Origin: Leishmania mexicana MHOM/GT/2001/U1103
Lineage: Eukaryota; Euglenozoa; Kinetoplastea; Trypanosomatida; Trypanosomatidae
DNA length: 64,000 bases
Direction: 5' to 3'
Assembly (NCBI RefSeq): GCF_000234665.1
Contig: NC_018312.1
Coordinates: forward strand, 863,791 to 927,790
The notes beneath the pieces are model-generated. The model had not been told where the DNA came from and made no database searches. It was given only the letters and a program-made list of their open reading frames with translations. The first letter of the stretch is position 1, and every line of letters starts with the position of its first letter. Below are positions 20,422 through 29,309 of this stretch, piece after piece. The translations under genes were made by a program, and so were the position numbers.

Positions 20422-21742
20422 GACGCTGCTGGCTGAGCAACTCGGGGCGTATCTGAGGTGTACTTGGACGTGTATGCCGCGCAGCTGGCTTCTCTCTGCC
20501 GTTGGCTCTCCCCTTCTCCACTCTAGGCCACTTGTTCGCCGGTCGTGTCTCAGCGCGTCTGCATGGGTGGGCGGGCGGGCTATCCACATTTTTTTTTTGC
20601 TTCACCTTGCGCCCACCGTCCGTGGGTTTCGTCTTAGCACTCATCATCATCCTCTCTGTGTTTCTGTTGCCTCCCTCCTCCTTTTCCTTCGCATGTCCTT
20701 TGTACATTCCTGCCTCTGTGTGTGTGTGCGTACATGCACGGCGTCAGCGCAATGTGCGCACGAAAGCAACGCTACAGTCCACCCACAGGACACTCGTTGG
20801 GGTGCGATGCTTTGCATCGCCCTGTCGCGCTTGCATCACTCGTAGGGGTGGTGTGACAGCAGAGGGCAGCAAAAGATGGAGAACTGGCGGCCAAGGACGA
20901 GAGGGATGGGCGTGGGCTCGTTTCGACACGGTGTATATATATCTCTGTGTGTGGGTGCGCTCAAGGGTTTTGTGCTCGTTGCACCCTCTTTTCCCCCTGC
21001 AGCGACCCATGAGCTCGCCGTCGAACCCCTTCCCTTACCTCCCCGGTACCCCTCCTCTCCTACTCCCCCCGCTGCGTGCATCCCTTCTCTCTCCTGGTTC
21101 TTCGCCTTTGCCCTTTGCTGTTTTAATGGCTCGAAAAACACTCACCGGTACGGCAAATCGACGCTACAAATCCCCCTGCATACTCGCGCGCGTCACATCC
21201 CCATCTTGGATCCTCGCGCGGAGAAGTTTCTCTCAGTAATCTGTGGAGGAGGAGGTCGCATACATCAGCGCACCGATCATCCTAACCTGCCCCCTCCCCC
21301 CCCAGCTGCCAGAGATCCTGCCGTGGATCAGATTGGCAGCAACATCATCAACCCTGCCACTGTCATTCATCTCACAGGACGTATTCCTCTAACGGTGTCG
21401 TAGTAGTCAAGACTTATACTCTTCTTCTCGTTCTTCTACCGCTTACTTCAAAAGCCGGCTAAGCGCCTCTGCCCGTCCTTCCGCGTTCACTTTCCCCCCT
21501 CTCTCTCTCTCTCGACCTCAGCTCAGACAGGCGTGAACGCATCCACACTGTCCGTCATTCCTTCACGCGCGCTCTCTCTGTGTGTGTCTCTCCTTGCCCC
21601 GATCTTTCTCTCGTACGCCGGGTCCACAACCTCAGAGCCGCTCCCATACACTCCCCTCGACCTTTTTCCTGCCCATCAAGAGACTTCGTCTTTCACAGTT
21701 TGTGCCCTTTTCCTCCCTTTCCACCGCGCTCGTCCTACGGAG
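20422..21742. other. Intergenic spacer before PEX7
   Basis: No supportable gene. Pyrimidine-rich segments are frequent, the strongest being just upstream of PEX7. The spacer should contain the 3' UTR of the PIP-box protein gene and the PEX7 5' UTR. Confidence 0.55.
21484..21521 (+). promoter_or_regulatory. Candidate spliced-leader acceptor for PEX7
   Basis: A CT-repeat polypyrimidine tract (cccccctctctctctctctc) runs into the first AG at 21520-21521, about 220 nt upstream of the PEX7 ATG. Strong match to the trypanosomatid trans-splice signal. Confidence 0.5.
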
Positions 21743-22864
21743 ATGCCGTCCTTCCAGATGCACCCTGGCTTTGCGGGGCAGAGCATCCGCACCAATCCGT
21801 GGAAGCCGACACAGCTCATCATCTCCACCTCTCAGAACTTTGGCATTGTCGGCTCTGGTAAGGTTTACGTTGTTGAGGCAGCCCCGGGCTTTCAGGCCGG
21901 CTCCTCGGTCTCTCTTGTAGGATGCTGGGGAACCCCCGACGGCGTCTTCGACGCGTGCTTTAGCGAGGTCGATCAGAACATCGTAGTGACCGCCTGCGGT
22001 GATGGTGTGAAGGTGTACAACTTAGCGATGAGCCTCAACCGGGATGGCGTGATGCCGCTTGTGCACAACGCCGAGCACCAGGCAGAAGTGTCGTGCGTCG
22101 CATGGAACTCAGGCCGCCGAGACACCTTCTACTCAGCCAGCTGGGACACCACCATCAAGATGTACAGCGCGGTGAAGCCGGAGGTGTCGGTGGTGACCAT
22201 GCAGGAGCACTTCAAGGAAGTGTACGAGGTGGCCACGACAGGGCACAGTCCGTCTTCGATACTGTCCTGCTCCGGCGACGGCTCGTGGAAGCTGTGGGAC
22301 AACCGATCCCCGCAGCGATCCGTGCTGACGCAGATGGCACATCAGAATCAAATTGTGCTGTCCATCGACTTCTGCAAGAGTGACCCAAACATCTTCGCCA
22401 GCGGCGGTGTCGACCGCACTGTCCGCGTCTGGGATGCTCGCCGGCCCAACCAGCCGCTGGCCTCCTTTCCCGGCCACGACCAAGCATGCCGCCGTGTTCG
22501 GTTCTCGACTCACAACCCGTCTATGCTCGCCTCCAGCGGCTATGACATGCGTGTGTGCGTGTGGGACCTCTCGAAGCCGCAGCAGCCCTTGACCGCCCGC
22601 TATCAACACCACCGGGAGTTTGTCGTCGGTCTCGAGTGGTCGCAGGCCGCGCCAAATGCTCTCGCCTCCGCCTCGTACGATGGATCGGCTTTCTTTTGGT
22701 CTGTGGGCCAGGCAGCGACGGCGTCGCTGCCGGCACAACAGCTGCCGCCGGCCGTGCCGCCGCCGCGCGTGCCGCGGCCGCGCACAAAGGTGTTGCCTGG
22801 CTTGCCACAGTCCGGCATGCCAATGCCAATGACAATGACGTCTTCGCCGCGTTCCCCCCGGTAA
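21743..22864 (+). CDS. PEX7: Peroxin 7, glycosomal PTS2 import receptor
   Basis: The 373-residue product is a WD40 protein of the PEX7 family, the cytosolic receptor for PTS2-bearing glycosomal enzymes such as aldolase and hexokinase. At least six WD repeats lie between residues about 60 and 320, with endings K-V-Y-N, K-M-Y-S, K-L-W-D, R-V-W-D, C-V-W-D and F-F-W-S. The start, with F-x-M-H-P-G-F-A-G-Q-S, is typical of PEX7. The C-terminal ~50 residues (from about 322) form a Pro/Ala/Arg-rich extension absent from yeast and human PEX7; a proline-rich tail has been described for Leishmania PEX7. Start chosen at the first ATG that begins the conserved N-terminus; the frame is open farther upstream in 5' UTR sequence. 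It is the last complete gene between the two inverted repeats. Confidence 0.95.
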   Translation: MPSFQMHPGFAGQSIRTNPWKPTQLIISTSQNFGIVGSGKVYVVEAAPGFQAGSSVSLVGCWGTPDGVFDACFSEVDQNIVVTACGDGVKVYNLAMSLNRDGVMPLVHNAEHQAEVSCVAWNSGRRDTFYSASWDTTIKMYSAVKPEVSVVTMQEHFKEVYEVATTGHSPSSILSCSGDGSWKLWDNRSPQRSVLTQMAHQNQIVLSIDFCKSDPNIFASGGVDRTVRVWDARRPNQPLASFPGHDQACRRVRFSTHNPSMLASSGYDMRVCVWDLSKPQQPLTARYQHHREFVVGLEWSQAAPNALASASYDGSAFFWSVGQAATASLPAQQLPPAVPPPRVPRPRTKVLPGLPQSGMPMPMTMTSSPRSPR

Positions 22865-24292
22865 TCCACGCGAAGCGGGAGGCACGCACGCTTGCGTGCC
22901 CCTCTTCCTTCGCAGCTTTGCATGATTGCAAGCACTGACGCACGTGCCAGTACGCCATTATATGCCCTCAGGAGAGGGACAGTGACGTAGCTGCCAGTCG
23001 CTATCCTCTCTCTTCTCACCTTCGCGACACGAGGGCTTCATCTGCGACAAGAACAGTAGCCAACATTACCTCCTCTTCTCCCTCTCATGGGTGTATGTGT
23101 GTGCGTTGTTCTTCGCCTCCGCACGTGCACGCACGCAGCGACTCGCTTCCGAAAGGCTTTCTCTCCCTCTCTGTCTCTCTCTGTGAGTTGACGACTATGT
23201 TTGTGCATGGGCGCGCGTGTGTTTGCGTGCACAACACCAGCCGCGGTCTCGCCATCATTCTCTGTTGGAGAAGAAATCGGCAAGGCCACATCGTTCGCCC
23301 TCGAATGACGCAGGTGCTGTGCTACAAGCTTCACTGGTGGCCCTGCGCTTCCAGCCTCCCTCTCACTTTCTCCCCCTTAACCGCTGACGTCTAATCGGCT
23401 ATGGTGAGGAGACTCTCGTGCTCGCAAGTCACATCAAGAGCGGTACCTGCGCCGGCGCGTCGCACTAGTCGTGCTTGCACGACGCCACTCGCCCCGCCTC
23501 TTTGTCACCCTTTCCGGTGACGTTTTGTTTTGTTTCTCTCACACATGTGGCAAACTCTCGATGGCGTAGGGAAGCCGGAGCGATGTATCGCTGCTGATGT
23601 CGGCGGTCAGGTCGTGGATGGCGTGGCGTCAGTGCGACCCGCGACATTGAATATATATTAGGCCATCTACATGATAGGCAGCGTGCCGACGTGGCTCGAG
23701 CGTATCTCACCTGACCCTCGCACTGCCCACTGCTGGTGTGGGGAGCCTGCACCCCCCCCCCCTCGGGGGGGGTGCACCAAGTGACGCCCGGCGTGATGGG
23801 AGCGGCTGTGGGTTGGCCTGCGAAGCCGGGGTGGGTAGAGCATGAGGCGGGGGGTCGTACTCGCAGGTGACCGAGTCGGCGCATGGCTGCAACGCGTGTG
23901 TCTAGGGCTTCTTCGCACCACGCGATGGGGGCCCTGTGGCAGGCCAGGAGGGGGGAGGGTCGAGTGGGGCTGAGCTCACGTTTGCATGGCAGAGAGTGGA
24001 CATGCTGAAAAGCGAAACGACCGCTTGACAAGCCACAAAAAGGCGCTATCTTGCCGATGCTCTCGCCACACGTTGGCTGCTGTGTATGTATGCGTGTGTG
24101 TGTGTAGATATATATGCTCTGTTCGTATTTCTTACCTCTGTCTTCCTCTCCTCTACCCCCTTCCTTCCCTGGGCTTCTGCATTGGCGCTTCTTCATGACT
24201 GCGGAACTCGTCTTGCGCGGGTGCACTTTATCTGCCCACCTCGCCGGTCTTTCCCACAAGAGAGAATCGCTTGCTCTGGAGAGCTTTTTTCC
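22865..24292. other. Intergenic spacer with inverted repeat copy B
   Basis: The spacer holds the PEX7 3' UTR, repeat copy B (23565-24026, minus orientation) and the 5' UTR of the next gene. An A-rich stretch on the minus strand just beyond the element (complement of 23519-23540) could be its degenerate poly-A tail. No gene is supported; the long minus-strand frames here are translations of the repeat. Confidence 0.6.
23565..24026 (-). repeat. SIDER-like retroposon relic, copy B (inverted)
   Basis: This is the reverse complement of 7955-8416 over all 462 bases, apart from the shifted run lengths in the central hairpin (C8-GA-G11 read on the minus strand). Sequence identity stops sharply on both sides. 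Because it lies antisense to transcription, it would not be expected to act as a sense-strand SIDER mRNA element; the transcript would instead carry the complement of copy A. Such identity is unusual for a family known for being degenerate, and suggests either recent copying or gene conversion between the two. Confidence 0.75.
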
Positions 24293-24970
24293 ATGCTGAG
24301 GCGGAGTTCATCGCCTGGGGGCACACGTCCAGGCAGCCGGAGGCACAACAACACAAACGCCTTTCTCCAGAATTCCCTTAGCTTTAGCGTGCAGGACCGC
24401 CGGCTGAATACGCGACTGCTGAAAGAGACGCAGCGCCGCAAGGCACAGCTGCTCGGAATGACGCGGCACGATGTTGCGCGTCAGCTGTACCGGTACACGG
24501 TGCCGCCGTCCTCAATCATGGACGAGGGGCGCCACAGTAGGCCCAGCAGCGGGAAGAGGGCATCGCATACCAAATCGGCTACCAGCGGTAGAAAGACAAT
24601 GTCTGGGACTGTCGCAGATGCGAGCAGTGCTGTCAGTTCCCCTTTGGGCATCCATTCAGAGGCGGGGGAGCCCTCGTCTTCCAGCAGAGACTCCTACTCA
24701 CGCTGGAAGGCGCAGCGCGCCCAAAACTTGCAGAAAAAGGTCACGGCGAACTACTCGCTGAACTCGCCAACCTCTCCCGGTGAAGGCGACGAGCGGACCG
24801 ACTCAGTGCTGTCGGTGCCGCCGACGGCGTCGTACGAGGAATGGCTTTCAGCTGGCTGTCCAACAGGGTCGTGGTCCGTACTGTTGCTGGAGGAGGTGTA
24901 CGCGCCGTTGGAGGCGGAGCGAGCCTTTCTTATGGCCATGTACAACCCAAAAGAAAGTTTTCAGTCGTAG
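24293..24970 (+). CDS. Hypothetical basic protein
   Basis: The 225-residue product starts at ATG 24293, after a TTTTTTCC tract. The first ~70 residues are Arg/Ser-rich and include a helical stretch with many Arg, Leu and Lys residues. The middle (about 78-160) is Ser/Lys/Arg-rich and probably disordered. The last ~50 residues look folded, with a Y-E-E-W-L motif and an acidic-hydrophobic end. I see no membrane segment, signal peptide or known domain. Codon use and the ordered C-terminal part support a real gene. Function unknown; the composition would suit a cytoskeletal or nuclear protein, but that is a guess. Confidence 0.65.
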   Translation: MLRRSSSPGGTRPGSRRHNNTNAFLQNSLSFSVQDRRLNTRLLKETQRRKAQLLGMTRHDVARQLYRYTVPPSSIMDEGRHSRPSSGKRASHTKSATSGRKTMSGTVADASSAVSSPLGIHSEAGEPSSSSRDSYSRWKAQRAQNLQKKVTANYSLNSPTSPGEGDERTDSVLSVPPTASYEEWLSAGCPTGSWSVLLLEEVYAPLEAERAFLMAMYNPKESFQS

Positions 24971-27222
24971 TGTCCTCTGCCGTTTTCTTTCACTTTCTCT
25001 TTCCACTCACTCTTTTATATCAGGCACCCACCAGCACGCGTGTATCCTGTGCTCCGCATGTCGGTGGACACTGCTGCGAAGCTGGCGCCTTTGGAGGCAG
25101 TCAAGGAGCGAGCGACGTTGCCAAACTCATGCACCCACGCGTCGGCAAGGCAAGAGACCATACAACGGTGATGTGTGTAAAGCAAGAAGGGGAGGGGAAT
25201 GGGCGTTGTATGTGTGTGTGTGTGAGGCAGTGGTTCGTGTGATGTCACGCACTGTTGTCTCCCATACTGCCTCTTCACACTTTTTCTTGTTTTGCTCTGC
25301 GCACCTCTCCGTTCTTGCTCTGTCGCTCGCTGCCTCTGTCCCTTGCGCTAATCGCTGCTGTGGTGCGTGTGCCTGGCGTGTGTGCGAGTGCGTGTGTGTG
25401 TGGGCTCGTTTCGTCTGCGCCTGTGCGGCCCCGCCTTCTATATGTTCGATTATACGTGGGGTATGCACAGGCGTGTGTGCATGTGTGCATGTGTGTATTC
25501 GTGCGTGTGCGCTTGTCGCCTCGCCCATTCTTGTTTTGCTTCTCTCAGTCTGCAAGTGCTATCGAAGGGGGGGGAAGGCGATAGGATTGAGACAGCGGGA
25601 TGGCGGGTGGAGAAAGGGGTAAGGAAACCGCCCTTCCCCACCCTTCCCGAACGTACCCTTTCCTGAACGTGTTTGTGCTTCGCCACTCGCCGTTCCTGAG
25701 CTTTCGCGCTCTCACCTGCTTTGTAGATGCACGTGCTGCTGCTTATCAAGGTGGCTTCGACCCATCGCGCATGTGCAGGGCCTCACCATCTCTCCTCCCC
25801 CTCTCTTCTCTCTTCCTGTGGCTGATTCGTCACCTGTAAGTCGAACTCGCCGCATCGTGTTTCTGTTTCTCCCTCGGGTTTGCCGTGCCGGCACGGCAGC
25901 ATCGAGTCTCTTCCTCCTACCTGCTCTCATCTGCCTCATGGGCGTTTTTGTACGTGCGAGGGATAGTGAGCCGCAAGGGACCTTGGTAGCGCTGTCTTTG
26001 TAGCTCTCCACTGGGAAACTCCCTGTGTCTTTAGTCGCCTCCCAAGATGAAGTACTCGTATGCCATCTGCGATGCGAAGGTGTGCCTCCTCCTCTTCGCA
26101 TATCTGGGCACATGGCTGAAGCGGTGATTGCATTGTCGGATGGGAAAGCGACGACAAGCCCGCCGCAACTGTGCTGCTCATCCGTCGGCTGTGGAATGGT
26201 AGACCTCCATACCCTTGGGCGTCTAACCCCGTTCTCCCTTGCCCCTCACACACGCTCTGCGGAGTAGCGGCTGCCATTCGTGTGCCACCTGTTCCTAGAG
26301 CTCGAGGTGCTTCTTCATGGGTAGGCGGGGGGAGGGAGGAAGACGGGAGTGGCACTCATCCAGGCTGACATTTCACCGCCCTCTCACGTGCAACGCTCCT
26401 TTCCCCTTCCCTCAACCGAAACTGCAGAGGCGGCGGTGAATCGTCTCATGCCGTCCTCAACCTGGCAGCAGAGCTGCTGCGGGACGTGGCCGAGCTACCG
26501 TATTGCGCAGGTTGCCTTCCCTGCATCGTCTGTCATCGCAGGGGCGTCATAGTGCAGGAGAGACTGAGAGTGTCCAGAGAGTGGTAGTCATGTGTGCGTG
26601 TCTCTACGTACGTTCTCTCTGTGTTTTTTTTTTGGGCGGGTTCTTCAACTTCCGCTGCTGCTGCTGTTGCCCCCCTTCCCCTTCCCACGGCGCCGTGTAC
26701 TACGTTCTCTTGCTCACTTACCCCACTGCGCACCCACATGAGGTGGAAAAGCCACCGCGCACGAGCTCCGGCATGGAGAGAAGACGTGAAGCACCACGGA
26801 GACTTGCATGTGCGCTGTGTTGTGCGAACCCGCAACTGCGACCAGGCGCTGTTGCGCGAAGACAGTGGTGGTCGCACCGCTGCGGTGTTTCGTGAGATTT
26901 GTACGACGACGCAAACGGTGCGTTTGCCTACCATGTGGTGCTGCGTAGGATGGAGTTGATCCACTGAAGCGGCATTCTCTCCTCTCTCCTCTTTCACTTC
27001 TTTTGTGCCTGCGTGTGTGTGTGTGTGCTCTAACGGTGTTTGCCCTACTCTTCCTCCTCACAGTACGGCTGGGCATCCTCGACAACGCACAGCCTTGCGC
27101 GCACACACGCACGCACAGAGAGAAGTACCCTCCCGCCCCGGAGCGCTTACACGCGAATCATCGTGCACTGCTTTCCCCTTCTCCTTTACGTAAACAGCGC
27201 GTATCATTCTGCACGCGCAGCC
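24971..27222. other. 2.25-kb intergenic spacer, no gene seen
   Basis: No supported gene. TG/CA-rich stretches occur near 25370-25510 and a G-rich block near 25565-25580. The segment about 25960-26560 is more complex in composition than the rest and could be an old degenerate retroposon relic, but I find no match to repeat copies A or B. Pyrimidine tracts before 27063 lead to the EF-Ts splice acceptor. Confidence 0.5.
27042..27063 (+). promoter_or_regulatory. Candidate spliced-leader acceptor for EF-Ts
   Basis: The tract gccctactcttcctcctcac ends in AG at 27062-27063, 160 nt before the EF-Ts ATG. It has the expected polypyrimidine-AG form. Confidence 0.45.
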
Positions 27223-28053
27223 ATGTTGCACCGCTCTCTCCTCTGCTTTGCTGTGCCAGCGGACAAGAAGGCGTTCATGGAACTTGTCAAGACCCTTCGG
27301 TACCGTACCGAGGCCCCCATATCGGACTGCAGCGCGGCTCTCAAGGAAACTGACGGGGACATGGACGCGGCTATGCAGGTGCTGCGCAAGCGCGGCGCGG
27401 CCCGGGCGATGAAGAAAGGCGATCGCGTGACGGAGCACGGCTTTGTCGTGAGCTGTGTGGGATCAACCCCAGCAAGCGGAGCGGCCATCGTAACAGTATG
27501 TAGCGAGACGGACTTTGCGGCCCGCAATGAGCACTTCCAGAAGGTGTGCGTGCAGGCACGTGACCAGCTGTGCAAACTCATGGACGCCACGAACGGTGCT
27601 GTTCTCGCAAATCCGGAGGAGGTTCTCAAGCATCTGAGCGACGTTATGGCAGAGGAGCTGCGCGTGGCCATTGCAGTGCTCGGTGAAAACATGCGAGTGC
27701 GCAGCATCGTCCCACTCGTGCCTTCACCGCATGTGTCCGAGCGTCTTCTCATTGGGAGCTACACGCATGGTTCCTTGAACGTTGACAACGTCGGCCGCAT
27801 CGTGGGGCTCGTGGCGGTGAGTCAAGGGCGGGAGAACGAGGTGGTTCCTAAGGATGTGCTCACCTCTGTCGGTCGCCATTTCGTGGCCACCTCCGGTGCC
27901 GAGGGCAACTACGCTCACCAGAACTTCTTTGGTAGTGAGACGGAGACGGTGGGCAAGTGGCTGAAGCAGCGCGGCCTCAAGTTCAGCAGCAGCCTCGTGC
28001 AGGAGTTTGGAAAGGAGCCGGTCGTGCACACGGCACCTGAGCCGCACAGGTAG
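27223..28053 (+). CDS. TSFM: Elongation factor Ts, mitochondrial
   Basis: The 276-residue product is EF-Ts, the nucleotide-exchange factor that recycles EF-Tu on mitochondrial ribosomes. Residues 1-15 are a short presequence-like stretch. A UBA-type N-terminal domain covers about 17-58 (V-K-T-L-R-Y-R-T-E-A-P-I-S-D-C-x-x-A-L, then G-D-M-D-A-A and L-R-K-R-G). The EF-Tu-contacting core has the hallmark T-D-F-A-A-R-N at 96-102; bacterial proteins have T-D-F-V-A-R-N. A second half follows with a conserved-looking S-Y-T-H-G and G-x-I-V-G-L-V-A. The bacterial coiled-coil insertion is not obvious, as in mitochondrial forms. The start ATG fits the presequence. Confidence 0.93.
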   Translation: MLHRSLLCFAVPADKKAFMELVKTLRYRTEAPISDCSAALKETDGDMDAAMQVLRKRGAARAMKKGDRVTEHGFVVSCVGSTPASGAAIVTVCSETDFAARNEHFQKVCVQARDQLCKLMDATNGAVLANPEEVLKHLSDVMAEELRVAIAVLGENMRVRSIVPLVPSPHVSERLLIGSYTHGSLNVDNVGRIVGLVAVSQGRENEVVPKDVLTSVGRHFVATSGAEGNYAHQNFFGSETETVGKWLKQRGLKFSSSLVQEFGKEPVVHTAPEPHR

Positions 28054-29309
28054 GAGGGATGGCGCGCATTCGACCACCTTCACAGGTTAACACTTTTGCG
28101 ATGGGCGGAGGGGTGGGTGGGAAGTAGAAGAGGGAGGAGGTGGGAGAGGAAAGGGCCAAGAGGAAGGTAACGCTCTGGCCGTGGTGCTGTAAGCGCGTGT
28201 GTTCTCCTTGATGCTTCATCTCGTTGGTCGGTCACCACGGCTGCCATCTCTTCGCCCCGCCCTCTCCCGTCTCTCGGAGGCTGTTTCGCACTTCTCCGTT
28301 CCTCACGGGCTCGCATCGGAGTGGCGTCACTTATCGTCTCCCTCCAGGTAATTTGTCGCGCCCATCACAGATTGTTTTTACTTGTTTTCTCGTTTTACTT
28401 GATCTTTGCGTCGTTGTTGTCGATGTTGTGCCGCGCCGTAGAACACATCGAGCGGACGGGCCGGAGGGAGAGAGGGGAGGGGCTTGAGACCACCCCCACC
28501 CCGACTCTTGTCTGGTCGGTGAGTGGAGGGAGACGAGAAAAGGAAAAAAAGCGCGCGGAACGCAGGCAGACTGGGCCGCGTACAAGGGGAGTCGACTCGC
28601 GCTCTCGTTTGTTGTGGCCTCCGCCTCCTCCTGTGCTCGTTGCTGCGTCACTGCTGTGGCTCTCTGCGTCCGCCTTCTGCCGCAGTGGTGGCGACTCTTC
28701 TCCTCGTGGGCGCTGCAAAAGGGTGGTGGGGGGAAGGGCTACTTTCGCATCGTGTGATCACGAAGGGTGTCTGTGAGTCGTATGGACGTGTGACATTCCT
28801 AGCTATAGGGCCCACTTCTCTCTTTCTATCCCTCCTCTCTACTCGTGTCTCATCCCTTCACGACTCGCGCAACACGTTTATGGCGCCCCTCTCCTTCACC
28901 GCGTTCGTTGGCGTGGCATGTCGGTATCGGGTGCATGATCGTTGGCCTCATACCCACCCACTCGCACTCGCTGCTACTGGCATCGCTAGCAGAGACGAGT
29001 CTGTAATGGCTCTCCACTTTATGTTGCTCTAGCTCATATAAACGCACACGCACACGCATAGGCACAGGCACACTAGCTGGCATTTCTGTGCAAGCAGCCC
29101 ACACCCCCCTCCCCTCTTCCCCCCGGTACGTCTGAGCGTGGGTGCGCAAGCGCAGCAGTGAAGAGTGGATCGGCAGGCAACACCATCACGGAGGCGTCAC
29201 AACAGGGCAGCACTGCGAGGCGTCGGTGCGCGTACGTTTTAGAGATAAGGAAAGAAGGCACGAACCACAACAGTCAAAGACAGGGAGGGTGCGTTTTAGG
29301 CAACACACG
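28054..29309. other. Intergenic spacer before BBS7
   Basis: No supported gene. It should hold the EF-Ts 3' UTR and the BBS7 5' UTR. Pyrimidine tract 29103-29122 followed by AGs near 29150 is a possible splice acceptor for BBS7. Confidence 0.55.

Noticed and set aside
25960..26560. Possible second type of degenerate retroposon in the spacer before EF-Ts
   Set aside because: It is of more complex composition than its surroundings, but I find no match to the repeats at 7955 and 23565 and no A-rich tail or target-site duplication.
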